Part shown: positions 27,774 to 37,100 of the stretch, piece after piece
Position numbering within the stretch: the first letter of the stretch is position 1
Layout: each line of letters begins with the position of its first letter
Source of the DNA: Pigmentibacter sp. JX0631
Lineage (GTDB): Bacteria; Bdellovibrionota_B; Oligoflexia; Silvanigrellales; Silvanigrellaceae
Reading direction: 5' to 3'
DNA length: 64,000 bases
Assembly (NCBI RefSeq): GCF_029873255.1
Contig: NZ_CP123622.1
Coordinates: 1,824,501-1,888,500 of the forward strand
Made by a program: the position numbers and the translations under genes
The notes under the pieces: generated by a model
What the model was told of the DNA's origin: nothing
Databases searched by the model: none
What the model saw: only the letters and a program-made list of their open reading frames with translations

Positions 27774-27802
27774 AGAGAATTTTTTTAAGGTAAAAATTCT
27801 CT
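27774..27802. terminator. 11-bp perfect hairpin between convergent genes
   Basis: AGAGAATTTTT and AAAAATTCTCT pair perfectly around a 7-base loop that contains the pepQ stop codon. It lies 20 bases after the stop of the Ser-repeat gene. The arms end in runs of T and A, so on either strand the base of the stem is near U-rich RNA. A two-way transcription stop is the likeliest function. Confidence 0.5.
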
Positions 27803-29110
27803 TGTTAAATTTCTTTGCGAATTTTCTAAAGGAACAACATCATCTTCAATTCTAATTCCGCCATAAGGTATTAATTTTTCAACAAGCGCCCAATTTATAT
27901 TTTCTGAATATTTATTTTTTTCTTTATATTGATTAAGCAAAGTTTGAATAAAATAAATTCCAGGTTCGATGGTAACGACGACATTGTTTTCTAAAGTACC
28001 AACAAAGCGTAAAGATCTATAAAGTACATTAGGTGGATTTATTGGTGCAGGATTACCCTGTTCATCTAATTGCTTTCCTCCAATATCATGTACTTGAATT
28101 CCCAACTTATGACCAAGACCGTGCGGTAAAAATACTTTTGTCAGTCCTTCATTTAATGCGGTATCATAGTCTCCTTTGATTGAAATAAGACCTATGTTTT
28201 CTAAAATTTTTGCCACTTCCTTATGACATGTTTCATGGAGAGAGGGGAAATATAAACCTTTTTTAACTTTTTTACATAAATCTTGTTGCAAGTCTTCTGT
28301 TTGTTTCAAAAGTTCTGTAAATGCAGGATGGCAATTTTTATTTGCATATGTTCTAGTAATATCTGATCCATAATTATTAAAAGAGGCACCTGAATCAATT
28401 AATAAAACGTTTCCATTTCTTCTTTTTTCCCTGCCATGATAGTGAAGGATGGCCGAATTTTTATCAAGTGCAACAATGCCTGTATATGGTAAATCGGTAT
28501 CGACACATTCAATAGCCTGTAAGTATTTATTATGAATTTGATATTCTGAATCACCATTAAAAAAAGCTTCTTTTGCTGCAAAATGGGCTTTCGCTCCAAG
28601 TCTATTTGCTTGTGATAAACATTCTATTTCATAGTCTGACTTAAATCTACGATACCAATTTAAGCGAGCCTCTAATAGCTCACAATTTATTTTTATATTT
28701 TTTACAATTGCATACTTAGTTTCATTTCCTAAGAAAACCGAAAAGGAAGTGTCCCCTAATAACTCCCATATTTTTTCTTTGTTTCCAACTTCTATAATCT
28801 CAAAGCATGAAGCCCAAAATGGATTTCCTAAAGGGGCGTGATAGTGCCAAAAATCATCTGGAGAATAGTAAATAAGTAAAGGTTTTTTGCCAGGTTCATA
28901 TTTGATTACATGGTGAGGGCCAACTGCTGGACACCAATGCGCAAAATGTGGATTGGTTTTAAATGGTGCATAGGTGTCATCGGCAAAATAACCGAATGGC
29001 TCACCTGCTCCAAGAATTAAACTTTTGTAGTTAAGTGCAGCTAATGCTTTATCTGTTGTAGCCATTCTAATTTTTAAATGTTCTTTAAATAAAGATTCTA
29101 AATCCAGCAT
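27785..29110 (-). CDS. pepQ: Xaa-Pro dipeptidase (prolidase, M24B)
   Basis: This is a 441-residue protein. YYSPDDFWHYHAPLGNPFW is the hallmark of the PepQ N-terminal domain. The pita-bread catalytic domain supplies the dinuclear metal ligands: Asp in LLIDSGASFNNYGSDITRTYA (two Asp), His in FLPHGLGHKLGIQVHD, Glu in VVTIEPGIYF and Glu in GGIRIEDDVV. The cytoplasmic enzyme splits dipeptides with C-terminal proline, the last step of peptide use. The start ATG is preceded by GGAGC. Proline dipeptide turnover fits an organism that lives on peptides, as maeB also suggests. Confidence 0.93.
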   Translation of the reverse strand: MLDLESLFKEHLKIRMATTDKALAALNYKSLILGAGEPFGYFADDTYAPFKTNPHFAHWCPAVGPHHVIKYEPGKKPLLIYYSPDDFWHYHAPLGNPFWASCFEIIEVGNKEKIWELLGDTSFSVFLGNETKYAIVKNIKINCELLEARLNWYRRFKSDYEIECLSQANRLGAKAHFAAKEAFFNGDSEYQIHNKYLQAIECVDTDLPYTGIVALDKNSAILHYHGREKRRNGNVLLIDSGASFNNYGSDITRTYANKNCHPAFTELLKQTEDLQQDLCKKVKKGLYFPSLHETCHKEVAKILENIGLISIKGDYDTALNEGLTKVFLPHGLGHKLGIQVHDIGGKQLDEQGNPAPINPPNVLYRSLRFVGTLENNVVVTIEPGIYFIQTLLNQYKEKNKYSENINWALVEKLIPYGGIRIEDDVVPLENSQRNLTREFLP

Positions 29111-29419
29111 TTATAGCTCCTCTATTTAGGAAAATAGTTATTTACAGAGAGATACTAGTTTAATAAGCGAAAAAGTTAAGTTATACAGCTCACTTGCATT
29201 AATACATAGCTTAAATTTTATTATATTTAAAGTTCAAATTATTTTTTTTTAAGTATATTAAATTAAATAATTTTTAATTAGAAATAAAAAGATAATATTA
29301 ATGTATTCTGATTGAAAATTATCTTTTATTTTGCTAAATATAAAATTTATGTCTTTTATTTGAAGTAGAATTTTATTTTTTACTTTAACAATGAATTTTA
29401 AAAATAAATAGGTAAATGT
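29111..29419. other. Intergenic region between divergent pepQ and EamA transporter genes
   Basis: This is a 309-base, extremely A+T-rich stretch with long A and T runs and no ORF of note on either strand. It should contain the two divergent promoters, but I cannot pick a -35/-10 pair with confidence in such a background. No repeat or RNA gene was seen. Confidence 0.6.
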
Positions 29420-30322
29420 ATGTTTCAATCAGAAAGATTTAGAGCAGAAATTGCTCTAGTGTTATTGACAATAATTTGGGGATTAACATTTCCGGTAACT
29501 CGTATTGTTGTAGCAGAAATGGATTCTTTTGCATTGGTATTTTTTCGTTCTTTATTAGCTTCATTAGTTTTATTACCGTTTGTATTTTTAAAAAAAGAAG
29601 ATAGAAAAGCCTGTTTAAAATTTCTTCCTCTTGGAGCAATTTTAGGTTTTTTAGTTTATTTATCTTATTTATTTCAATCTTTTGGACTGGAAACAATTAC
29701 TTCAGCAAGAAGTGCTTTTTTAACAAATTTAACAATTATTTTTGTCCCTTTAATGTCCCCTATTTTTCAAAGACAGTATCCTAATTTCAAAGATTATATT
29801 TCTATGACATTTGCATTTGTAGGAATGATATTACTGACTAGTCCTTTTGATGGTAGTGGCATAGGTACTGGAGATATTTGGACTATTTTGTGCGCTGTAA
29901 CCTTTTCTATGCATATTCATACGTTACAAAAAATTGTGAAAAAAAATGGTAAAGGCAAAATATTTGCGTTTCTTGAAATTATGATTATGTGTATTTTTGC
30001 AGCTACTTTCATTCCAATTAATTATCATAAAAACATGCATATTCTTCCTTCAAGTATGGAAGCTTTTGCTGCATTATTTTATTTAGGTGCTATTTCTATG
30101 GTTGGTACAACTTTGCTACAAGCAAACTATCAATGCAAAACAACTCCAGAAAGAGCATCGCTAATTTATATTTTGGAACCTTTATTTGCAATTTTATTTG
30201 GTTATATGCTACTGAAAGAAAGTATGACGACAAAAGCTTTGTTTGGTGGCTTTTTAATTATCTTTGCAGTAATATGGGTTTACTTTTTACAAATAGGGAA
30301 AAAATTAATTAAAAATAATTAA
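29420..30322 (+). CDS. EamA/DMT-family transporter
   Basis: This is a 300-residue inner-membrane protein with ten hydrophobic segments in two five-helix EamA repeats. The first repeat begins EIALVLLTIIWGLTFPVTRIVVAEMDSFALVFFRSLLASLVL, the typical opening of the drug/metabolite exporter superfamily. The second has TGDIWTILCAVTFSMHIHTLQKI and ends TPERASLIYILEPLFAILFGYMLLKESMTTKALFGGFLII, the conserved EP and G residues of the last helices. It probably exports an amino acid or metabolite; the substrate is not readable. It is followed after 15 bases by the NUDIX gene, so the two are likely cotranscribed. Confidence 0.88.
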   Translation: MFQSERFRAEIALVLLTIIWGLTFPVTRIVVAEMDSFALVFFRSLLASLVLLPFVFLKKEDRKACLKFLPLGAILGFLVYLSYLFQSFGLETITSARSAFLTNLTIIFVPLMSPIFQRQYPNFKDYISMTFAFVGMILLTSPFDGSGIGTGDIWTILCAVTFSMHIHTLQKIVKKNGKGKIFAFLEIMIMCIFAATFIPINYHKNMHILPSSMEAFAALFYLGAISMVGTTLLQANYQCKTTPERASLIYILEPLFAILFGYMLLKESMTTKALFGGFLIIFAVIWVYFLQIGKKLIKNN

Positions 30323-30337
30323 TTTAGGTATTTTGCT

Positions 30338-30988
30338 ATGTTTTTAAATGATTTTTGTACAGATAGAACTTTCATAATTGGCTCATTGCAAAATTACAAA
30401 AGCAATATTTTGGAAAAACGGTTTTTTCAATTATCTGATCATTATCGAGAAAAAGAAACAACGATAGATGAGATCATTTCTTTTGTGAAAGATAATGAAA
30501 ATTGTTTTTATCGAAATTGTCTGAAAGGACATATTACCTCTTCAGCTTTAGTTGTTAACCAAAATTTTACCAAAATTTTATTAACGTATCACGCTAAATT
30601 AAATAAGTGGTTACAATTAGGTGGACATTGTGATGGAGAAAGCATTGTATATCAATCTGCATTAAGAGAAGCGAAAGAAGAATCTGGTTTAAAATCGATT
30701 GATTTTATCGATATTGAAAATTTTCCAAATATTTTAAGTGATGCCAAAATACCACAGCCTTTTGATATAGATATTCATTATATTCCTGAGAGGAAAAATG
30801 AACCAGGACATTTTCATTATGATATACGTTATTTATTGTTTTCTAAGGATGAAAATATAACAATTTCTGAAGAGTCGCTTGATCTAAAATGGATCCAAAT
30901 TAATGAGATAAATTTTTATTCCAATGAAGTAAGCTGTCTTCGTCAAGTAGAAAAATTAAAATATTTAATAGCTAAGTTAAAGAGGTAA
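30338..30988 (+). CDS. NUDIX hydrolase
   Basis: This is a 216-residue protein. WLQLGGHCDGESIVYQSALREAKEESGL is the Nudix box with the REAKEE metal-binding core; the GGHxDG form with the acidic residue shifted by one is common in a recognised subgroup. The domain spans about residues 65-205; the first 60 residues are helical and charged. Nudix enzymes cleave nucleoside diphosphates linked to another moiety; the substrate here is unknown. The gene sits between EamA and HAD genes on the same strand with 15- and 6-base gaps, forming a small operon that may handle nucleotide-type metabolites. Confidence 0.87.
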   Translation: MFLNDFCTDRTFIIGSLQNYKSNILEKRFFQLSDHYREKETTIDEIISFVKDNENCFYRNCLKGHITSSALVVNQNFTKILLTYHAKLNKWLQLGGHCDGESIVYQSALREAKEESGLKSIDFIDIENFPNILSDAKIPQPFDIDIHYIPERKNEPGHFHYDIRYLLFSKDENITISEESLDLKWIQINEINFYSNEVSCLRQVEKLKYLIAKLKR

Positions 30989-30994
30989 TTTGAA

Positions 30995-31810
30995 TTGAAC
31001 GTGAAAGCTGTTGCGATAGATTTAGATGGAACACTTTTAAATAAAAAACACGAAGTTAGTGAGTTTTCAAAAAATATTTTGCAACAGTTAAGTAATTCTG
31101 GAATAAGAATCATATTAGCCAGTGCCAGGCCTATAAAATCAGTTTTAAAAATTGCCGCTGAAATTGGGTTAGCGAATTACCCAATGATAGCTGGAAATGG
31201 CGCAATTATAGCAAGTGCAACTGATAATATTTTATTTCGTGCATCTATAGATGCAGATGAACTTATTAAATTGTTTCAAACATTAAAATGTCATGATCAA
31301 TTTAATACTCTTACTTTGCATATATATTCGGATTTTGATTGGTATATCCCATTTTTAACAAATAAAGCTCAAGAAGAAATTGATATTATAGGATTTAACC
31401 CCACAGAAATAAATAAACAAGTATTAGAATTAAAAAATCCAGTACAAAAAATTATGCTGGTAGGGAATCCAGTAGTTCTTGTAGAAATAAAAAAATATAT
31501 AGAAACAAATTTGCAGAAAGTAAATTGTGTATTTTCTAAATCCGATTCTTTAGAAATAAATGCATTAGGTGTTTCTAAGTTTTTAGGAGTTTCGACTTAT
31601 GCACAGTTATATCAATTTTCGTTATCAGAATTTATTGCCTTTGGAGATGGCGATAATGATGAATTAATGCTTAAAAATTGTGGCATTGGTGTGGCAATGG
31701 CAAATGCTACGGAATTAGCAAAAAAGGGAGCAAAGTTCATTACTGAAACAAATGATGAAGACGGAGTAGCTGTTTTTTTAAAGAACTATTTTAAATTATC
31801 CCAATACTGA
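30995..31810 (+). CDS. HAD-superfamily phosphatase, Cof type
   Basis: This is a 271-residue protein. Motif I is AIDLDGTLLNKKHEVS (nucleophile and acid/base Asp), motif II LASARP, motif III Lys in the cap-proximal region and motif IV FGDGDNDELMLKNCGIGVAMANA, all diagnostic for Cof-type (IIB cap) HAD phosphatases. These act on sugar phosphates, FMN, PLP or related small molecules. The start is TTG, 8 bases after GAGGT; a GTG two codons later is possible. The last 25 bases overlap the convergent membrane protein gene, which is unusual and implies antisense 3' ends. Confidence 0.92.
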   Translation: MNVKAVAIDLDGTLLNKKHEVSEFSKNILQQLSNSGIRIILASARPIKSVLKIAAEIGLANYPMIAGNGAIIASATDNILFRASIDADELIKLFQTLKCHDQFNTLTLHIYSDFDWYIPFLTNKAQEEIDIIGFNPTEINKQVLELKNPVQKIMLVGNPVVLVEIKKYIETNLQKVNCVFSKSDSLEINALGVSKFLGVSTYAQLYQFSLSEFIAFGDGDNDELMLKNCGIGVAMANATELAKKGAKFITETNDEDGVAVFLKNYFKLSQY

Positions 31811-33249
31811 CATAATAAAGAAAAAGTATAATCTTCTTCTTTTTTGGCCTTTTTCTCATCAAGTAAAATATTTTTTATATATTCTTTGTCCTCATTTTTA
31901 CAAAATGTTTCGCTTTTTTCTACTACATAAGAATAATTAATGGGGACTTTTGTAGCTGATAAACAGCCGAAAAGTATAGTTGAAAAATAAAAACTAGGGA
32001 TTATAAAAATAAAATAATTATTTAATTTACTCACATAAAATGCATTTAGTTTAGGAATTAAATTTTTTGGTAAAAGAAACTCATTTTTATTTTGTGTAGT
32101 TTTATTTTGCTTCATTTTATTAATCATAAAAAATAATGGATAAAAACTAAAAGGAAATAGACTCCAAATTTTATGTGTAGATGGTGGTGTTATTGAAAAA
32201 ACAAAAAGAATAGTTGTTATTATAGGAATAGTAATTAATACAAAATTAAATTTATCTTCTATTTTAAATTTAGTAGTATTTAAAATTAAACTTTTCCAAG
32301 CATTTTTATATAAGTAAAACAGTGCTGAAAATACTATTATAAAAACCGTAATGATAATTGAAAAAATAAAAAATGGTAAAAGAAGAGGTGAATTAAATAA
32401 ATATTCTTTGTTAATATTTCTAGTTACTTCAGAGGCAGAAAAAGAAATGAGTCTTATTAAAATATGAAAGTAGGAAAAAATGTTTTCAAAATTAAAGTTT
32501 ATACTATCTAAAAAATTTCCATTTAAATTCCAATTATTAACAGGTTTGCTTTTGTTTGAAAATTTATCAATCAGATAGGGTAAGAGAAAAATAAATCCTG
32601 GTAAAACTGCAAGTGAGAAAATAGAAAATTTTGGTATTTTAATCATTTTTTTGAAAAATAGTATTGAAATAAGAACTGGATATATTAAGAACTGTAAATT
32701 TAATTGTAGCATAAATAATATGGGGAAGTACAAAAGATAATTTCCTAAATTACTATCTTTATTTTCAATTACTTTATAAATTCCAAGAAAAAATAAAGTT
32801 GTAAATAAAATTAGAAATGAAGGATTCCAAGCATATGAATATATTATGTTCATAGGATTAAGAACTATAAAGAAAAATATAAATAGTTTGTTTAATTTAT
32901 TAAATATTCTTGAATAAATTAATGCAAGAATAATGCATGAAATTAAATTAATAATTTGAGCAAAACAAATAATTCCATAAGGATTACCAGCTGAAAAAAA
33001 TAGAGGAAAAGCAGCTAAAATTCCTTGCAAACTTCCAGGAAGAACAGAATCTACATAAACAACAGGTGACCCATGAATAGGAAGAATATTTTCATTAAAT
33101 AATTTAAAACCTAAATCAAAAATTCTTGCTTGATCTCTTATATACCATGAATAGTAGCCATACCAGCACCTTATAATTAGTGACAACAAAACTATGAAAG
33201 TGTAAAGAAAAAGAGTTTTTGAATAGCTATTTTTTAAAAATTTAAGCAT
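31786..33249 (-). CDS. Polytopic membrane protein, GT-C glycosyltransferase-like
   Basis: This is a 487-residue protein with about ten to eleven hydrophobic helices. After TM1 the first periplasmic loop reads YGYYSWYIRDQARIFDLGFKLFNEN. Acidic residues in this place, followed by a GS-x-x-G loop and more helices, are characteristic of GT-C enzymes of the ArnT/PMT/GT39-83 kind, which use polyprenyl-phosphate sugars. The family match is by layout rather than by a strict motif. The C-terminal soluble tail (about residues 425-487) contains Cys and many Lys/Glu residues. A role in modifying lipid A, glycans or proteins is inferred. It overlaps the HAD gene by 25 bases at the 3' end. Confidence 0.6.
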   Translation of the reverse strand: MLKFLKNSYSKTLFLYTFIVLLSLIIRCWYGYYSWYIRDQARIFDLGFKLFNENILPIHGSPVVYVDSVLPGSLQGILAAFPLFFSAGNPYGIICFAQIINLISCIILALIYSRIFNKLNKLFIFFFIVLNPMNIIYSYAWNPSFLILFTTLFFLGIYKVIENKDSNLGNYLLYFPILFMLQLNLQFLIYPVLISILFFKKMIKIPKFSIFSLAVLPGFIFLLPYLIDKFSNKSKPVNNWNLNGNFLDSINFNFENIFSYFHILIRLISFSASEVTRNINKEYLFNSPLLLPFFIFSIIITVFIIVFSALFYLYKNAWKSLILNTTKFKIEDKFNFVLITIPIITTILFVFSITPPSTHKIWSLFPFSFYPLFFMINKMKQNKTTQNKNEFLLPKNLIPKLNAFYVSKLNNYFIFIIPSFYFSTILFGCLSATKVPINYSYVVEKSETFCKNEDKEYIKNILLDEKKAKKEEDYTFSLLCQYWDNLK

Positions 33250-33468
33250 TTATTATATTTACCTTTTTAAATCTTTCTAGTTAAGAAAAGTATTAAAATT
33301 CATTTCAATACTTTTCATCAGATTGTTAGTATTATTTATAATTCAATAAGTAACCAAAGCTAAGTTCAGTAATTAACATATTAAGAATAACTATAGGCAT
33401 TTTTTTGACTATAGAAGTTCTTCGAAAAATTAAATACACAAATGAAAGGAAAATACTAGGAGAATTTT

Positions 33469-34368
33469 ATGTCAATTGCAATAAATATCATTGCCGGAGT
33501 TAATGCAGCTCTTTCAAGCATAATAACGTCAGGAAATGAAGCACATGTAATAACCAAAAATGAAGAAAAAAGTTTTCATATTGGAGACAAAGACATTTTA
33601 AAAAAAATGGTTGAACTAGAATTAGGTAAAAAACCTTTTGCTGCATATTTACATGGACCGACATCTTTTGGAAATTTGTACACAAAAAATGCATGGCAAG
33701 AAGTAGAAACTCACCTAACAGTAAGAAATGCGTCTATAACAAAATTTGAAAGCAGACCTTTTCTTGTAGAAACTAAATATTTCGCAAATCTAAGTAAAAT
33801 AAAGGCTCAATTTAATGCAAGTATTTCAGCAAATGTTACTAACACAATTGAGTCTAATTGGAGCCATACAAATACTATTTCTTTTGATCAAGCATTTAAT
33901 TATGGCATCCAATTTAATGGTGCAGGCTTAGGTGGAAACACAAATTTGCATTATGAGCATTCATGGGGAAAGGGAGGTTCTAAAACGGAATCATTTACAA
34001 TAGGATCTTCATCAGGTTTATTAGTCGATTTAGAACCAGGACAAAATGTAATTGCCGAATTGCTTGCAAGTAAAGGAACGATTTATGCCAAAATTGAATA
34101 TGAAACACACTTAGAAGGTGATATTGCAACCAATTACTTTTTGAAATTAAATGGAAGTCACTACTGGGCCGTTCCAATTATGCGCGCTATGAAAAACTAT
34201 GGTCTTGAAAATTCAAAAAAAACAGAAGAAATAATTACGGTTGATTTTTATTCAAATTCAAGCGTAATTTTAAAAGATACTTCTGGTACTTTATTAAAGC
34301 AATTTTTCTTAGATAAGCAAGGGAATGTTTTATCTACTATTGATTTCTTAAAAAATAAAACTTTCTAA
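33469..34368 (+). CDS. Aerolysin/ETX-MTX2-like beta-pore-forming protein
   Basis: This is a 299-residue protein with AGGAG 8 bases before the ATG and no signal peptide. From about residue 110 it shows the aerolysin module: Ser/Thr/Asn-alternating strands (NASISANVTNTIESNWSHTNTISFDQ) that would form the membrane-inserting hairpin, a Gly-rich segment (FNGAGLGGNTNLHYEHSWGKGGSKTES), then LLVDLEPGQNVIAELLASKGTIYAKIEYE, which matches the PPG-type strand of the family. The first 100 residues could carry receptor binding; the last 60 form a separate small beta unit. Members are secreted or released toxins, or defence proteins. Without a signal it would have to leave by lysis or another route. The specificity is unknown. 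Confidence 0.68.
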   Translation: MSIAINIIAGVNAALSSIITSGNEAHVITKNEEKSFHIGDKDILKKMVELELGKKPFAAYLHGPTSFGNLYTKNAWQEVETHLTVRNASITKFESRPFLVETKYFANLSKIKAQFNASISANVTNTIESNWSHTNTISFDQAFNYGIQFNGAGLGGNTNLHYEHSWGKGGSKTESFTIGSSSGLLVDLEPGQNVIAELLASKGTIYAKIEYETHLEGDIATNYFLKLNGSHYWAVPIMRAMKNYGLENSKKTEEIITVDFYSNSSVILKDTSGTLLKQFFLDKQGNVLSTIDFLKNKTF

Positions 34369-34381
34369 AATAAAAAACTAT

Positions 34382-36835
34382 TTAAACGACAACAAAATTT
34401 AAAATTCTGTTAGCTACATAAATCGTTTTTTTAATTGTTTTTCCTTCTAAAGTTGCTTTAACATTAGCGTTGTTCATGGCAGCTTGTACTGCTTCATCTT
34501 GTGAAGCATTTAAGTTAATTAAAATTTCACCCCTATGTTTTCCATTGATTTGAACTCCAATTTTTACTTCATTATCAATAGTTAGAGCTTCATCATAAGC
34601 TGGCCATGTTGATAAAGAAAGAAATGGATATTCTTCATTATTTGGGGATATCTTTTCATCAAGGATACATTTATACCAAAGATCTTCTGCTAAATGAGGA
34701 GCAAAAGGGCAAAGTATTTTTAAAAATTGACCTAGTAGTTCTTTGTTTTTGCATTGAGAATCAGCTACATTATTCAAGAAGATCATCATTTGTGCTATTG
34801 AAGTATTAAAACTTAAATTTTGAATGTCTTCTGTTACTTTTTTAATAGTTTTATGTAGAATTTTTTTATCTTCTAAACTAGCAGGTTCCTCGTTTAATAA
34901 ACTTTTTCCTTCATCGTTTAAGTAGAATCTTTCTATTCTACTTAAGAAACGATGAATTCCTGCTAAATTACTATCATCCCAATCTTTAGTTTGAGTCAAA
35001 GGTCCCATAAACATTTCATAAACTCGAAGAGTGTCTGCTCCATATTGCTCGACAACTTCGTCAGGGTTAATACCATTTCCTTTTGATTTTGACATTTTAG
35101 CGCCATCACGACAAATCATCCCTTGATGGACTAATTTTTGAAAAGGTTCATCGACTGGACAGACTCCGGCATCGTATAAAACTTTTGTCCAGAATCTTGA
35201 ATATAATAAATGTCCGACGGCATGTTCTTGACCTCCTATATAAAGATCAACTGGCATCCAGTATTTTAATTTATTAAAATCTCCAATTGAATTAGAATTA
35301 AAAGGATCAATGTATCTTAAAAAATACCAACTACTACCAGCACTACCGGGCATAGTATCTGTTTCAATAAACTCAGTTTCACCTTTTTCATTACTTCTTT
35401 GTACCCAACTTGTTATTGCAGATAAAGGGCTTTTCCCATCTCCTGTGGGCTCATAACTGCTGACTTCAGGAAGGGTTAAAGGAAGTTCATTATCATTCAA
35501 TGTTCTAATGATATTTCCTTTTGAGTCTTTTAGAATTGGTATTGGTTCACCCCAGTATCTTTGTCTACTGAATATCCAATCTCTTAATTTGTAAGTAATA
35601 CTTTTTTCGCCAATGTTGTGTTTAGTTAAATGGGAAATTATTTTTTCTTTAGCTTCATCAACAGACAAGTTATTTAGAAAATCTGAATGAATAAGAAACC
35701 CATCTCCTGTATATGCTTCATTATTTATGTCAATTTTTAAGTTATCTGCTGAAATTACTTGGCGTATTTTTAAATTGAATTTTTTAGCAAATTCATGATC
35801 CCTAACGTCGTGCGCAGGAACAGCCATAATTGCACCACTACCATATCCCATTAAGACATAGTCACTGATCCAAATTTCGATTGGCTCATTTGTCACAGGG
35901 TTTATTGCAAAAGAACCAGTGAATACTCCAGTTTTTTCTTTATTTAATTCTGTTCTATCAAGGTCGCTTTTTCTAGAAGATGCTTCGCAGTATTCTGTAA
36001 CTTTAGATTTTTGGGTTGCTGTAGTAAGTTTTTTTACTAATGGATGTTCAGGAGCAATTACCATGTAGGTTGCACCAAACAGAGTGTCAGGTCTTGTAGT
36101 AAAAACTTCAATTTTATCTTCAGGAAAGTCTTTAATTGTGAAGTATACTTTTGCTCCAACAGATTTTTTGATCCAATTGCGTTGAATTTCTTTAGTGGAT
36201 TCTGGCCAGTCTAATTTATCGAGATCTGCTAAAAGCCTTTCTGCATAGGAAGTTATTTTTAACATCCATTGTTTCATCGGGATGCGAAATACAGGATGAT
36301 TGCCTCTTTCACTTTTTCCATCAATCACTTCTTCATTTGCAAGAACCGTTTTTAATGCTGGGCACCAATTAACAAAAACTTCAGCTTGATAAGCCAAACC
36401 CTTTTTATGCAGTAATGTAAAGATCCATTGCGTCCAATGATAAAAATTTGGATCACAAGTAGCAATTTCTTTATCCCAATCATAAGAAAAACCAAGACTT
36501 TGCAATTGTTTTTTGAAGTTTTCTATTGAACGATATGTTACTTTAGAAGGATGTTCCCCAGTATCAATGGCATGTTGTTCAGCGGGTAAGCCGAAAGCAT
36601 CCCAACCCATAGGGTGTAAAACGTTATAACCTTGCATACGATAGTATCTGGAGACAATGTCTGTAGCGGTGTAACCCATTGGATGCCCAACATGCAGACC
36701 TGATGAACTAGGATAGGGAAACATGTCCAGTGCATAGAACTTAGGTTTGTTAAGATTTTCAGAAGTTTTAAATATTTTCTTATTTTTCCAATGCTGTTGC
36801 CAGAATGGTTCTAACTGCTTGTGTTGATAAGACAT
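34382..36835 (-). CDS. leuS: Leucyl-tRNA synthetase
   Basis: This 817-residue class Ia synthetase charges tRNA-Leu. The start at 36835 (MSYQHKQLEPFWQQHW) has GAGGAA seven bases upstream; an ORF 39 bases longer lacks this support. HVGHPMGYT is the HIGH signature near residue 45. The CP1 editing domain carries the threonine-rich TTRPDTLFGATYMVIAPEHPL and VMGYGSGAIMAVPAHDVRDHEFA motifs that hydrolyse mischarged tRNA. The KMSKS loop is GAKMSKSKGNG, and the C-terminal domain ends with VQINGKHRGEILI. All elements are present and normal in order. Confidence 0.98.
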   Translation of the reverse strand: MSYQHKQLEPFWQQHWKNKKIFKTSENLNKPKFYALDMFPYPSSSGLHVGHPMGYTATDIVSRYYRMQGYNVLHPMGWDAFGLPAEQHAIDTGEHPSKVTYRSIENFKKQLQSLGFSYDWDKEIATCDPNFYHWTQWIFTLLHKKGLAYQAEVFVNWCPALKTVLANEEVIDGKSERGNHPVFRIPMKQWMLKITSYAERLLADLDKLDWPESTKEIQRNWIKKSVGAKVYFTIKDFPEDKIEVFTTRPDTLFGATYMVIAPEHPLVKKLTTATQKSKVTEYCEASSRKSDLDRTELNKEKTGVFTGSFAINPVTNEPIEIWISDYVLMGYGSGAIMAVPAHDVRDHEFAKKFNLKIRQVISADNLKIDINNEAYTGDGFLIHSDFLNNLSVDEAKEKIISHLTKHNIGEKSITYKLRDWIFSRQRYWGEPIPILKDSKGNIIRTLNDNELPLTLPEVSSYEPTGDGKSPLSAITSWVQRSNEKGETEFIETDTMPGSAGSSWYFLRYIDPFNSNSIGDFNKLKYWMPVDLYIGGQEHAVGHLLYSRFWTKVLYDAGVCPVDEPFQKLVHQGMICRDGAKMSKSKGNGINPDEVVEQYGADTLRVYEMFMGPLTQTKDWDDSNLAGIHRFLSRIERFYLNDEGKSLLNEEPASLEDKKILHKTIKKVTEDIQNLSFNTSIAQMMIFLNNVADSQCKNKELLGQFLKILCPFAPHLAEDLWYKCILDEKISPNNEEYPFLSLSTWPAYDEALTIDNEVKIGVQINGKHRGEILINLNASQDEAVQAAMNNANVKATLEGKTIKKTIYVANRILNFVVV

Positions 36836-36994
36836 GAAATTCCTCAAATACAAAAGAAAAAGAGAATGCACCAAGAGACAGATTTCGGGGCAATAGAAAC
36901 AGTTATATTACTAACAAAGAACAAATAAATGCGGAAGTATCATTTGCAAGTTGAGTAGCTTTTTAAGCATCTTGAAGGGAAATTTGTGACGACC

Positions 36995-37028
36995 AAACAT
37001 TTTGTCACATGTTTGTCACAAAATGTTT
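36995..37028. promoter_or_regulatory. 11-bp inverted repeat with embedded direct repeats at the DUF1003 gene promoter
   Basis: AAACATTTTGT and ACAAAATGTTT are perfect complements, 12 bases apart. Within them TTTGTCACA occurs twice, spaced 11 bases (one helical turn), and an inverted GTGAC lies just upstream. The right arm overlaps the first bases of the -35 box of the DUF1003 gene and the region also lies upstream of divergent leuS. The layout suits a repressor or an activator bound as a dimer or in tandem. Confidence 0.55.
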
Positions 37029-37054
37029 ACAATAACTTGTCGAAGAGCTAAAAT
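37026..37054 (+). promoter_or_regulatory. Sigma-70-type promoter for the DUF1003 gene
   Basis: TTTACA and TAAAAT are spaced by exactly 17 bases, 47 bases before the ATG at 37101. The -35 box overlaps the dyad arm. The match is good for an AT-rich genome but not unique proof. Confidence 0.5.
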
Positions 37055-37100
37055 CAGAAATGCTTTCTAACACTGACATTTAAATTTTTTAGGAATTAGC

